Assembly: GCF_964355755.1 (NCBI RefSeq)
Contig: NC_092670.1
Coordinates: 31,483,795-31,547,794 of the forward strand
Length of the DNA: 64,000 nt
Reading direction: 5' to 3'
From: Antedon mediterranea
Lineage: Eukaryota > Echinodermata > Crinoidea > Comatulida > Antedonidae
Shown: positions 48,745 to 60,736 of the stretch, piece by piece
Layout: every line of letters starts with the position of its first letter
Position numbering within the stretch: position 1 is the stretch's first letter
Position numbers and translations under genes: made by a program
Notes under the pieces: model-generated
The model's database searches: none
What the model was told of the DNA's origin: nothing
What the model saw: the letters and a program-made list of their open reading frames with translations, nothing else

Positions 48745-49258
48745 GTGTCGTATTTTGTAACAACTGTCGTTTTTTGTATACATGTCGTTTTTTGTATACC
48801 TGTCATGTTTTGTAACACCTGTCGTATTGTGCATGCACCTGTCGTATTTCGTAACACTTGTCGTATTTTGTAACACTTGTCGTATTTTGTAACACCTGTC
48901 GTATTTTGTAACACCTGTCGTATATTGTAACACCTGTCGCATTTTGTAACACTTGTCGTATTCTGTAACACTTGTCATATTTTGAAACACTTGTCGTATT
49001 TTGAAACACTTGTCGTATTTTTGAACACTTGTCGTATTTTGTAACACCTGTCGTATTTTGTAACACCTGTCGTATGTTTGAACACCTGTCGTCGTATTTT
49101 GTAACAATTGTCGTATTTTGTAACACCTGTCGTATTTTGTAACACCTGTAGTATTTTGTAACGCTTGTCGTATTTTTTAACACATGTCGTCGTATTTTGT
49201 AACAGCTGTCGTATTTTGTAACACCTATCGTATTTTGGAACACCTGTCGTATTTTGGA
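48745..49258 (+). repeat. 19-bp minisatellite, array C1
   Basis: Identical to B1. Confidence 0.9.
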
Positions 49259-50200
49259 ACATTTTTTTGTTCTGTTTACTTTCTGTCTTTCTTTCTGTAT
49301 TTTTCTGTTTTTTCATTTTTCTCTGTTTTCTTTTTTTTTCTTTGTTTTTCTTTTCAATTTTTTACTCATTAATTTATTTACGGTTTAATTCATTTATTTT
49401 AAGGAAGAATATATTATCAATAATGTGTCAGTATCTACAATACCTACACACTAAAATAAACACACAACTTTATTGCTATCCAATTGACGTGTATTTTATT
49501 TGGAAATAGTATTAAAACAAAAAAATATCCAAAACAATGATTGTTTCAAAAAATATTTGTTTGATTAATCATAACATCTTTATACTCTTGTATTACTTCG
49601 TGTTCAAGGTCAAACTGGGCGACGCCATTTCACAGCATGGAGCAGCGCCCCCTCCAAACTAGGAAGTCAATTACTCTATCCCCCTAGAGTATTAGCAGAT
49701 CCCCTCTATGATTTTGACTTTCTAATTTGATGCGGACGCCCTACTCCATGGCTCACAATGGCGCCACCCATTAGCTCTATTCTATCCCACAATGCCTTTC
49801 GAAATTGTTACGTGCTTCTGACGAACAGGAGATTCTTGTGTTATAAGTTCTTGGATGTAGTTTAAAAAATGCTTTTGGATTCTTTCGTGTTTTTATTTTG
49901 ATTTTTATCCTTTTTTATCATCATTTATGTTTAATATCGATGATGAATTTTTTCCAGCTGTCCTTACTGAAGATGTTAGTAATAGCGCAAGATGGTTTAC
50001 TCAACTAACGTTTTATAGGCCTATGTTTTTAAATGGATACACCTGTGACGGTTTTTTGATAGACCCATGAACTATAGATACAGTAGTAGGCCTACTTACA
50101 AAAACGAAGAAATAGAAACGTAACGGTACAATAACAAGGTAAAGATTAAGTACAACCCAGATTCAAATACATGTCTACAATATTATTAAAAACTTACTAC

Positions 50201-50267
50201 CTCCTCCTTCAACCAGAGTTGCACCGAACGTTAGGCAGGCCAGCACCAAAAAAATGAATCGCGCCAT
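50201..50267 (-). pseudogene. Orphan lectin first exon 3C
   Basis: Identical to 3B: ATG at 50267, 22 codons, phase-1 GTAGTA donor, no matching exon 2 nearby. The next exon 2 in the same direction is that of lectin 2B at 43519, 6.7 kb away and in the right phase. Confidence 0.75.
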
Positions 50268-50330
50268 TTTGTAGATATGATATTGTAATTCTGCAGCAAG
50301 GAAGAAGTGTTGACAATAAGGCGTGTATTC

Positions 50331-50339
50331 GCTTATATA
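50331..50339 (-). promoter_or_regulatory. TATA box of orphan exon 3C
   Basis: TATATAAGC, same position relative to the ATG as in 3A and 3B. Confidence 0.55.
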
Positions 50340-50910
50340 GACCTAAGTACAAAGAAGGTTGGGCCTATTTTACCCAATGAATAATTGATTCATACATAGC
50401 TAAAACAACTTGTAATACAAGAACCAACAGGGAAAAAGCACGTGTCAACACCTTTTTTAAAAAGGGAAAGACAGCGGAAAAGAGATATTGAGGCACTCCC
50501 TCAGTTGGGTAGGTCTACGGTAAAGACAATTCACCGTGTATTGCTATTATTCTACATCCTATTAGTATTAACCATTTTAATTTCCTTTTATTAATATGTA
50601 GTTGAAATTTGATTTTGAAATGAATGAGGTAATAAAAAAAGAGAAAGAAAATTTACTGAGCACAAATTAGACCAATTAAAAATATTGTTTGGTAAAAATA
50701 AAATATTGTTTGGTAAAACTTTCAAGAATTATCCCGAAATTCAAACTTAGATTTCAAGAAGTCGATCTCAAATCTCACGTGTCCAGCTACAAACCTCTTC
50801 TGATCCTCGTGAATTTCAAAGGCAAAATCGTTCAAGATCAAAGTCTTGCTATTGATGGAAATGTTATCAGCTTTATTGTTATTTTTAAAGTTCATCTTTT
50901 TTGTCTATCG

Positions 50911-51318
50911 TGTCGTATTTTGTAACAACTGTCGTTTTTTGTATACATGTCGTTTTTTGTATACCTGTCATATTTTTTAACACTTGTCGTATTGTGCATG
51001 CACCTGTCGTATTTTGTAACACTTGTCGTATTTCGTAACACTTGTCGTATTTTGTAACACTTGTCGTATTTTGTAACACCTGTCGTATGTTGTAACACCT
51101 TTCGTATTTTGTAACACCTGTCGTATTTTGTAACACTTGTCGTATTTTGTAACACCTTTCGTATTTTGTATACCTGTCGTATTTCGTAACACCTGTCGTA
51201 TTTCGTAACACATATCGTATTTCATAACACCTGTCCTATTTTGTAACACTTGTCGTATTTTGGAACACATGTCGTATTTTGGAACACATGTCGTATTTTG
51301 AAACACCTTTCGTATTTT
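50911..51318 (+). repeat. 19-bp minisatellite, array C2
   Basis: Identical to B2; lies 3' of lectin 2C. Confidence 0.9.
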
Positions 51319-51776
51319 GCCTATTGCCTTTTTTCTTTTTTTTTTCTCCTTGTCTCTCTGATTTTATCTGTCTTTCTTTCATTATGTTTTCTGTCTTTTC
51401 TCGTTCTGTATTTTTTTGGTTTGTTTCCTTTCTGTCTGCTTTTTCTTTTTTTTCTTTCTTTCTTTTTCTGTTTTTCATTTTTTCTGTTTTCTATTTTTTT
51501 GCTCATTATTTTATTTACGGTTTAATTCATTTATTTTAAGGAAGAATATATTATCAATAGTGTTTCAATCTCTACAATACCTACACACTAAAATAAACAC
51601 AAAACTTTATTGATATCCAATTAACGTGTATTTTATTTGGAAATAGTATTAAAAAAATATCCAAAAACAATGATTTTTTTCAACAAATATTTGTTTGATT
51701 AATCATAACATCTTTATACTCTTGTATTACTTCGTGTTCCTTCTTGTCACCAGTAAAAGAGCAATTACGGGTACGA

Positions 51777-53624
51777 CTCTGAAAATTAAAATACAAACGA
51801 ATAAACTATAAGCTTCCGTACATGAATCTTGAGACCGAATTTAACCGAATTGACGATTTTAAGATGAGTTTGTCGTATGATTTATGTTGCTGTTTCCAAC
51901 AAGCCTACACGTGTGTAACATTTCCAGTTCGTTGGTTGATTGTGTATCACGTGATGAAGTACACTATTATATTCTCCTCATTGTAATTCATAAACTTTCG
52001 TTATTTGCATAACTGCATAATTGCATACAATTAAATCGATAACATAATAGGGAAGTAACAATATAACCTAAACGCGTGACAACCTGATTAGAATAGACGT
52101 TCGTAATTAGAAAACTTTTTAGAGAAAAACATATTTTTTTAGATTTCATAACGGAACGAAAATAACCGAATTGAAAGAAACTTTTGAACAAATTGAAGAA
52201 ATGAAAAGGTAGGAAACGAGTGATGGGATATTGTTCTATTTTTTTAAACTCTGTAAACTAAACTGATACAGTACTTACAATTTTGCCTTTTTTCACAGAC
52301 ATGACATAATCTTGTACTACATTCCCGATCAGTCCAGCATGAGCTGGATTTCAACATTTCAACACAATTTTGGTTACCACCATAATTGTTTGGTTGACCA
52401 CTTTGAAAATCTAAAAATAAATTTATAATCTATATAAATAATAATAATTGGACCGTATTCGTTAGTGTACATTGAAGAGTATACAAAGTATTAGCAATAT
52501 GCAGGAAACGATTCCGGTATGAATATCGGTTAATTGATTGACTGAGATGTCTGAAATATTTGAGACGGCGCAATCAAATGAAATAGGAACACTACAATAT
52601 AATTATGGGAGATAATTTTATGAAAATCGTACCATCGTCTTCGTCTTAGACACCTCACAAAATTACCCACCACAGCCAGGGTAATGTTGCTCTGCCCTCA
52701 GTAAATTACATTATAAACTCATTTATAGCATAGCTTCCATCACTTTTTTAAAAATAATTCAGTCAATGTACCAAATCACAAATTATATTTGTGTAATACA
52801 ATCACAAAATAAGGAAATAGTACTTACACTCGTATGATGAACATGAATTAGGAACTCCGACCCAACTAAAATAACTGTCTTTACTTAATTTTTTCATTCC
52901 AATCCACGCACTTTTTGCAACAATAAGTTTACGAACGAAGCTGTTTTCTTGTTTATTATTGATGACAACAAGATCTGAGTTGAGTGCATTGCAATCAGAT
53001 TGAGCTTGTTCCCAAGTCAAAGATTTGGCAAAGTATTTATAACACTTTGAACCATATTGATGCCAACCATAAACGCAACCTAAAATACAAACAATATAGA
53101 ATTGAGCATTTATTCATTAATCTACAGTAGTTAGATGAATACATAGGCAGATTCACCCAATCCACTTCAGTTCGACAAACATAACTGTATGCCTATATTT
53201 TTACAAATATTGAGCCATTGAACAGCTTTAACCACACTGACAATTCATTTTCATACTAATTGTTAAAGTGCCATGCGAAGATGGTACATTTGTTAATTTC
53301 ATCCATTCGAAAGAAAAATGCTTTTGGATTCTTTCGTGTTTTTATTTTGATATAGTTTAATATGGATGATGACTTTTTTGCCAGCTGTCCTTACTGGAGA
53401 TGTTTAATAGTAATACCGCAACATGGTTCACTTAACTAACGTTTTATAGGCCTATGTTTTTAAATGGATACACCTGTGGAATAGAAAGGTAGCGGTACAA
53501 TAACAACTTAAACAACACAGATTTAAATACATGTCTACAATAATATTAAAAACTGACTACCTCCTTCAACCAGAGTTGCACCGAACGTTAGGCAGGCCAA
53601 CACCAACAAAATGAATCGTGCCAT
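51777..53624 (-). CDS. Secreted C-type lectin 2C
   Basis: Exons 53624-53561, 53079-52828 and 52410-52279, then acceptor at 51779 with the split TAG stop (51778-51777). Sequence as 2B, including CVYGWHQYG and QAQSDC, so 2B and 2C are products of the latest duplication. Signal peptide, QPN motif, WTD and the terminal LCHVCEK are all intact. Confidence 0.85.
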
Positions 53625-53687
53625 GTTGTAGATATGATATTGTAATTCAGCAGCAAGGAAGAAGTGTTGACAATAAGGCGTGTATTC

Positions 53688-53696
53688 GTTTATATA
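53688..53696 (-). promoter_or_regulatory. TATA box of lectin 2C
   Basis: TATATAAAC on the minus strand, 64-72 bases before the ATG. Confidence 0.65.
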
Positions 53697-54071
53697 GACC
53701 TAAGTACAAAGAAGGTTGGGCCTATTTTACCCAATGAATACTTGATTCATATATTCGTAGATAATAGTAGCTAGTTACTGAAAGAACCATAAGGAAAAAC
53801 AGCATGTGTCAACATTTTTTTTGAAAGAGGGAAAGACAGCGGAAAAGAGATATTGAGGCACTCCCTCAGTTGGGTAGATCTACGGTAAAGGCAATTCATC
53901 GTGTATGATTATAAAAACAATTATACATATTCAGGGTAATTGGGTAAAACGTAAAATGGAGTAAAATGTGTCTTCGCTGTGAAATTTAAACATACAGTAT
54001 GTTATGAATTGCATTAAAAACAAGGTTGGACGGGGAGGCAAGCCATTAGCAATATAATAATGGGGGTGTCA

Positions 54072-55147
54072 CGAAACCTAAGACCACGAAAGCTAAGACC
54101 CCCTAAGACCTAAGATCACGAAAGCTAAGACCCAAGACCTAAGATTACAAATATTTATCATTCGCACCTGCCTTGTATTTTAACTCCCAACATTTATTCT
54201 GAATACCACACCTTAGAATTGGCACTTTTATGAAAAAGAATCACATAAAAAGTAACAAATACATTTTTAAATTAATGATTTTACAGACGTTTTTCTCGCA
54301 CACAAACTGTTTGCGAATTTCGCATGACTAGCCTACAGTACAGTAGCAGTTGTAGGCCTACATGTTCAATGTTTTTGTTTCTATGGAACGTCAAAAGAGC
54401 AACAATTATATAGAGGGCTGAAAACTCTATGGAGTCCATCTACAGTGTGGATGGAACAATGTAAAATTAAAATTGTAATGATAATAGTATAATCATGCAA
54501 GTACGAAGAAATAAATACTGGCAAATAAATTTTAATTTAAAAATCATGATTTTTTTCGTTTTATTTCTGTTTTTATACTTGTACTATTATTGTTGCTCTT
54601 TTGGCGCTCCATAGAAACAAAAACATTGAGCCAGGGGGGGGGGGGGAACTCGAGGAGTTACAATGTACAAAGAAACATGTCTGTAAAATCATCAATTTAA
54701 AGGATTTATTTATTTGTTTTTATGTGTTTCTCCGTCTGAAAGTACTTATAAATCCTAATTTTAAAGTGTGGTATTCAGGATAAAGTTAGTCAACAAATTT
54801 GGAGTCAAAATACAAGAAAGGCAGGTGCGTAAGAAAAACATGCTCTGAACCAACACATTGGAGTAAATATATACCCACAAACAACCCGTCAAGTTTGTTT
54901 GTTGTAAAGAAAAAATATACATTTACTCAACGGGCGAAAATAATGTGAGTTTATCTATGTTTTGCGGTAGTATTAAATTATATTTATGGTAATAAATGAA
55001 ACCTGAAGGGTTTAAAATTATGTATGGATAAACAAGTATTGTTTTTAAGCTGTAGTATATCTTAGAATTTGTAATCTTAGGTCTTGGGTCTTAGCTTTCG
55101 TGATCTTAGGTCTTATGGGGTCTTAGCTTTCGTGGTCTTAGGTTTCG
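54072..55147. mobile_element. Foldback element, copy C
   Basis: Same as 44511-45583, with a longer G run near 54633. It was copied as part of the 9.56-kb unit, not by a new insertion. Confidence 0.8.
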
Positions 55148-55647
55148 TTTTTCAATACAAATTAAAAACGATTAAAATACCATCTTTTGAACAAATTTTA
55201 TTTTGAAAAAATACATAAAACAGTAAAGAAGGAACATGCACGGAAAATATAAACAAACATTGTTTAATATAGTATAATATAAACAATGATAATAACTTAT
55301 AATAATATTAATCTTATTTCTGTAGATAATCCAAAAGTATGATTGCATAATAAAAAAGAGAGGTATACGACTATTGTTTCGCCAAACGAGGAGGAAATGT
55401 TCGAACTACCAATTTCGCTGGCGAAAAGTTGATTTCCATTAGTTACCTTTTTTGGCGGGAATCGAACAATAAACAAACTTTACACTACCCTTTTGTTTTT
55501 GTTAACAGTGAATAGTTGTGGTTTTTCGAACATGTGATTGCCATGCCAATCAAAAAGGAGCGATACTTTATTTCCTCAATTATTGTAACACTAAAGGTGG
55601 GCCTACGTAATAGAAAGAGGGTTCGGCAAATGAATATGCAAAACCAA

Positions 55648-57334
55648 ACGTGTATACCCTAAATACCTCACGAACATAAACCAAGTGTGGACACCCTAAA
55701 TACCCTACTGTGTATACCCTAAATACCCTACTGTGTATACCCTAAATATCCTACTGTGTATACCCTAAATACCCTACTGTGTATAACCTAAATATCCTAC
55801 TGTGTATACTCTAAATACCCTACTGTGTATACCCTAAATACCCTACTGTGTATACCCTAAATATCCTACTGTGTATACCCTAAATACCCTACCGTGTATA
55901 CCCTAAATACCCTACCGTGTATACCCTAAATACCCTACTGTGTATACCCTAAATATCCTACTGTGTATACCCTAAATACCCTACTGTGTATACCCTAAAT
56001 ATCCTACTGTGTATACTCTAAATATCCTACTGTGTATACCCTAAATACCCTACTGTGTATACCCTAAATATCCTACTGTGTATACCCTAAATACCCTACT
56101 GTGTATACCCTAAATATCCTACTGTGTATACCCTAAATACCCTACTGTGTATACCCTAAATACCCTACTGTGTATACCCTAAATACCCTACAGTGTATAC
56201 CCTAAATACCCTACTGTGTATACCCTAAATACCCTACTGTGTATACCCTAAATACCCTACAGTGTATACCCTAAATATCCTACTGTGTATACCCTAAATA
56301 TCCTACCGTGTATACCCTAAATACCCTACTGTGTATACCCTAAATACCCTACTGTGTATACCCTAAATACCCTACTGTGTATACCCTAAATATCCTACTG
56401 TGTATACCCTAAATATTCTACTGTGTATACCCTAAATACCCTACTGTGTATACCCTAAATATCCTACTGTGTATACCCTAAATATCCTACAGTGTATACC
56501 CTAAATATCCTACTGTGTATACCCGAAATACCCTACTGTGTATACCCTAAATATCCTACTGTGTATACCCTAAATATCCTACTGTGTATACCCTAAATAC
56601 CCTACTGTGTATACCCTAAATACCCTACTGTGTATACCCTAAATATCCTACTGTGTATACCCTAAATACCCTACTGTGTATACCCTAAATATCCTACTGT
56701 GTATACCCTAAATACCCTACTGTGTATACCCTAAATACCCTACTGTGTATACCCTAAATATCCTACTGTGTATACCCTAAATATCCTACTGTGTATACCC
56801 CAAATATCCTACTGTGTATACCCTAAATATCCTACTGTGCACGAACATAAACCAAGTGTGTATACCCTAAATATTCAACTGTGTATACCCTAAATATCCT
56901 ACTGTGTATACCCCAAATATCCTACTGTGTATACCCTAAATATCCTACTGTGTATACCCTAAATATCCTACTGTGCACGAACAACCAAGTGTGTATACCC
57001 TAAATATCCTACTGTGTATACCCTAAATATCCTACCGTGTATACCCTAAATATCCTACCGTGTATACCCTAAATATCCTACTGTGTATACCCTAAATATC
57101 CTACTGTGTATACCCTAAATACCCTACTGTGTATACCCTAAATATCCTACTGTGTATACCCTAAATATCCTACTGTGTATACCCTAAATATCCTACTGTG
57201 TATACCCTAAATATCCTACTGTGTATACCCTAAATATCCTACTGTGTATACCCTAAATATCCTACTGTGTATACCCTAAATATCCTACTGTGTATACCCT
57301 AAATACCCTACTGTGTATACCCTAAATATCCTAC
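55648..57334 (+). repeat. 23-bp minisatellite, array C
   Basis: Same order of variant units as array B, so both arrays stem from one recent duplication without later slippage. Confidence 0.9.
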
Positions 57335-57586
57335 TGTGCAAAAACATTGTAACAAATTGGTGGCAAGAAATAAGAACAATATCTTGTCAACCAGTTTTTA
57401 ACAATTATATACATTTTTTTTAAAGAATTATATAATTATTAAAGGAATTATAGAATTAAAACAAAAATTTTTAATCAGTATAATAATCAAGCACATCTAC
57501 ACATGATTCATATCCTTTTTTTCTTACATATAAAAAGTTCTTTAAAATAATTAAATCTTTTATAAACTAGAACTTAAAAATCTTTT

Positions 57587-58235
57587 ATATAAATAATAGC
57601 ATTTTCTTCTTTAATTTTTGTTTTAAACAATCAATACTAATGGTATATGTTGGTAGTAACAGAGAATCAGATGATTTCAACAAGCACCCGACCTAAACTT
57701 AGGCCTACAGTAATTGTAGGCCTATATTGGATCAAAGCACAGGGCGAAAGATCATTGTTCCTCCATCCAACAGATTAGGTTAAACATGCTAGCTCTCCCT
57801 TAATTAAGGCTCTCAACTTTATCTTCTGTTCCTGTAAGAATATAATTTTATATGAAATATGAATTGATAATTTGAATAGTTTTGTTAAAATTCTCCAGAA
57901 GACGATCAATGGAGCAATAATTCAATCAAATGATAAGATTTTATTTCTTTCTATTAAATCAATTCAATCTTTTTTTTTTTTGACATAAAACAAACTGCTA
58001 GTCTTGTTATATTCAATATGGCGGAAGACTCAACATTTAAACAATGGTATAATGTGTGTAATATTAAAAGCAGGAAAAAACCTACATATCTAGTTTAGGT
58101 CAGGGCCTAGACACGATTAGCAATGCTATTATTCTACATCCTATTAGTATTAACCATTTAATTTCCTTTTATTAATATGTAGTTGAAATTTGATTTTGAA
58201 AGGAATGAGGTAATAAAAAGAGAAAAAAAGTTTAC
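57587..58235. repeat. Partial third unit (D) of the segmental duplication
   Basis: Follows unit C for about 540 bases, then at about 58120 (agcaatgctattattctaca) switches to sequence that in units B and C lies 2.4 kb further on (40985-41090). It ends near 58235, so unit D lacks the 19-bp array and lectin exons. Confidence 0.75.
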
Positions 58236-58485
58236 TGAGCACTCCCTCTACTAGTACTAAACAATAGCCTCCTTTAGCCTATAGCATGCTATTATAAATT
58301 TATATGAATCATACTAACAATGAAATATTTAAATTATTTTAATTATATATCATTTCGAAAATGCATTTAACAAAATATAAATTCTCTTATCTATATATAT
58401 GTACCTCCTCTTTTGTAAGTTTTTCTCCCTGTTTTCTTTTCATTCTAAGTCTCTCAATCTGTGTGAACATAACAATTCCAATACA

Positions 58486-58942
58486 TAAAGCTTTGTCTAC
58501 ACTACCAAATGTGATGTTCCTATATATGGACATGATAATGTCATATCACTACCATATTCGGCACATCACACTTTTTTGTCAAACTAGTTTGATAGTGTAG
58601 ACAGAGCTTTAGCACCTCAATCTGCATGAAGAAAAAAATTCCAATACATAAATCTCTGTCTACACTACCAAACTTGATGTGAAAAAAAAATGTGATGTGC
58701 CCATATTGACACAATGACGTCGTATTACTACCGTATTTGGCCACATCACACCTTTTTTATCAAACTAGTTTGATAGTGTAGATAGAGCTTTAGTTTCTCA
58801 ATCTGCATGATGACAACAATTCCAATACATAAATCTCTGTCTACACTACCAAACTTAACTACCGTATTTTGGCACATCACACCTTTTTGTCAAACTACAA
58901 CAACAACTTTGTTGTTGTTTGATAGTGTAGACAGAGCTTTAC
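58486..58942. mobile_element. Three tandem short inverted-repeat elements (MITE cluster)
   Basis: Copies at about 58486-58612, 58645-58792 and 58830-58942. Each begins with ct(c/t)tgtctacactacc and ends tttgatagtgtaga(c/t)agagcttt. The spacers share caatctg and aattccaatacataaa, so the elements plus spacers were duplicated in tandem. No coding capacity. Confidence 0.8.
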
Positions 58943-59009
58943 AATATCAATCATATTTTAGTAGACTTCTATTGAACTAAAGTAATATTTTATTTATCTA
59001 CCAACTTAC

Positions 59010-60656
59010 TGCGTTTAGTTTCTTGGTGAGTTTTCTGAACAGTTTCTTTTTAGCATCTTCTTTAGATTCCTTAAAAGGACAATATGGTTACTACATATAG
59101 AATTTAAGATCTACATAAACTTTCCATAAATAATGGAATTTAGTTTCTAAGCTTATCATGTTTGTCTACAAGAATGCAAGTTTCAACAATTTTTCAGATC
59201 TATATAATCCACCTATAAATAATAATAATAATATAATGTTGTATGGAATAACTCTATCAGCATCAAAAAGTTATAAACATAAATTTAAAAATAAAATTAG
59301 GCAAAGAAATAGTTAGTATTTAATTACTACATGAAACAATACTATTACTTACTTCTTGGTAGCATGCTTTATCTGGCATTTCACTTTTAACTGTCACTTG
59401 AGCTAAATAAACAGTAAAATTAATTAATTAGTAGAATTTAAGTATGAATATTTAAACGGGAAAAAAAACCTATTACTGTAATTTCAACATGTTTACCTAA
59501 ACAAATATCCAATGTTGAATCATTTTCTATTGATATTTTATCCAAGGATCCATTACTAGACTAACTGTTAATGTGATGTGTGGTCTATTGTGACGCACAC
59601 TGATTTGCATAATTGATCACCTGTGAAAATGTTTAAATAAGAAGGAATGTGTTTGTGAAGGTTAGGTCCTGCTTTGTCGTTGAATGCACAGACGAACATA
59701 GTACCAAATATAATGTGTCTAGATATTTATTGGCTAATCATAACACAATTGTCTCCCAATCATGTACCACTAATGGTAAATCCCTGTAATAATTCACCAC
59801 ATCATTTTTCTTCTCTGTCTGCATTATCAAACTATTTTGACGTGATGATGTGCTCAAGTATGGTAGTGATATGCCTAAATAGGGTAGTGATATGAAATCA
59901 TCATGTCCAATGGGCACATCACATTTGTTTGTCACAAAAAGTTTGATAGTGTAGACAGAGCTTAACACATTGTTAGAACCTCTGACTTGTGCACTTTGAC
60001 AAACAAGGCGTCCTGCAGGTGTTATCATCAGACTGCGTTCACGTTGCCTGGTTTGTGGATTTCCTCCTCTACCATAACCCACACATCTAGCCTGAAAATA
60101 AAGTTTACCACACTAGTAATGCACCCTAGTTTATCCTCAGTTCTACTTTAAATTGTATATTCAATTAAAATTCAATTGTATTCGCTACTGATGTCATCAA
60201 GGGTAAATATCTGCATTTAAGGACGAAACAATATAAATACATGAAAGAAAAAAAAATTACAATATTACTTGTTGTAATGTTTACAATTCATTGCAATTTG
60301 TTCATCCAGGAGGGCATAAAATGGTTTAATATTGACCTTATAGGTGAGATAGAATGGGGTATAGTCTGGTCAAAATATGAAGGGTGGAGTGAAAGAAGCG
60401 GGAGGTTTTAGCTTGGCTCTGACATTTTACCTACACCCAATCCAATAGCTTTGTTAAGAGCTGCAAATGGATCAATGCAAGTAAATCATATAATAATAGT
60501 ACAACACTTGAAATAGCATACTGTAATATGCATTTATTGAACCATAACATGTTAGTTTAGATACACTTACAGGAGGGCTTTTAGTAGGTTTTCTCTGTAC
60601 CTGGTCATGCTCAATACTGCTTTGAATAATGTCTGATTGTTTCTTGGGGCTAAAAC
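59010..60656 (-). CDS. Unrecognised gene, five internal exons
   Basis: Exons (minus strand): 60656-60571 (donor GTAAGT), 60091 to about 59980 (acceptor ttttcag; donor uncertain, GTTCTA), 59560-59497 (donor GTAAAC), 59402-59353 (donor GTAAGT) and 59069-59010 (donor GTAAGT). Four exons join without a stop and in phase: FSPKKQSDIIQSSIEHDQ..., ARCVGYGRGGNPQTRQRER, SSNGSLDKISIENDSTLDIC, then QVTVKSEMPDKACYQE and ESKEDAKKKLFRKLTKKLNA. The link from the second to the third exon does not fit with the GTTCTA donor (phase 1 against phase 0), so a different donor or a missing exon is needed. The product is polar and Lys-rich at the end; no family recognised. Start and end are outside the exons found. 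Confidence 0.5.
59803..59963. mobile_element. Fourth copy of the same inverted-repeat element
   Basis: tctgtctgcattatcaaac to tttgatagtgtagacagagc, with gcacatcacattt inside. It lies in an intron of the unrecognised gene, about 15 bases from the probable end of exon 60091. Confidence 0.75.
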
Positions 60657-60736
60657 CTTAAAAAATAAAATTAAAAAAATAGGTATTGTTTTTGAAAGAT
60701 AACATGGTCGCTGTTGAGAGAGTGTTTGTAATTAGT

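Larger units (their letters stand above)
48023..57586. repeat. 9.56-kb tandem segmental duplication, unit C
   Basis: Nearly identical to unit B. Differences I noticed: homopolymer length (G run near 54633, five longer), single bases (49369, 49867) and the 53800-53831 patch. A third, partial unit begins at 57587. Confidence 0.9.

Noticed and set aside
54601-54783. 60-codon frame in foldback copy C
   Set aside because: Open only because of the longer G run; closed in copy B and inside a palindromic element.
4634-57334. CRISPR arrays
   Set aside because: All arrays are head-to-tail satellites without unique spacers, in eukaryotic DNA.
60430-60490. Possible 30-base micro-exon on the minus strand of the unrecognised gene
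   Set aside because: It needs phase 1 on both sides, while the neighbouring exons are phase 0; joining gives stops.
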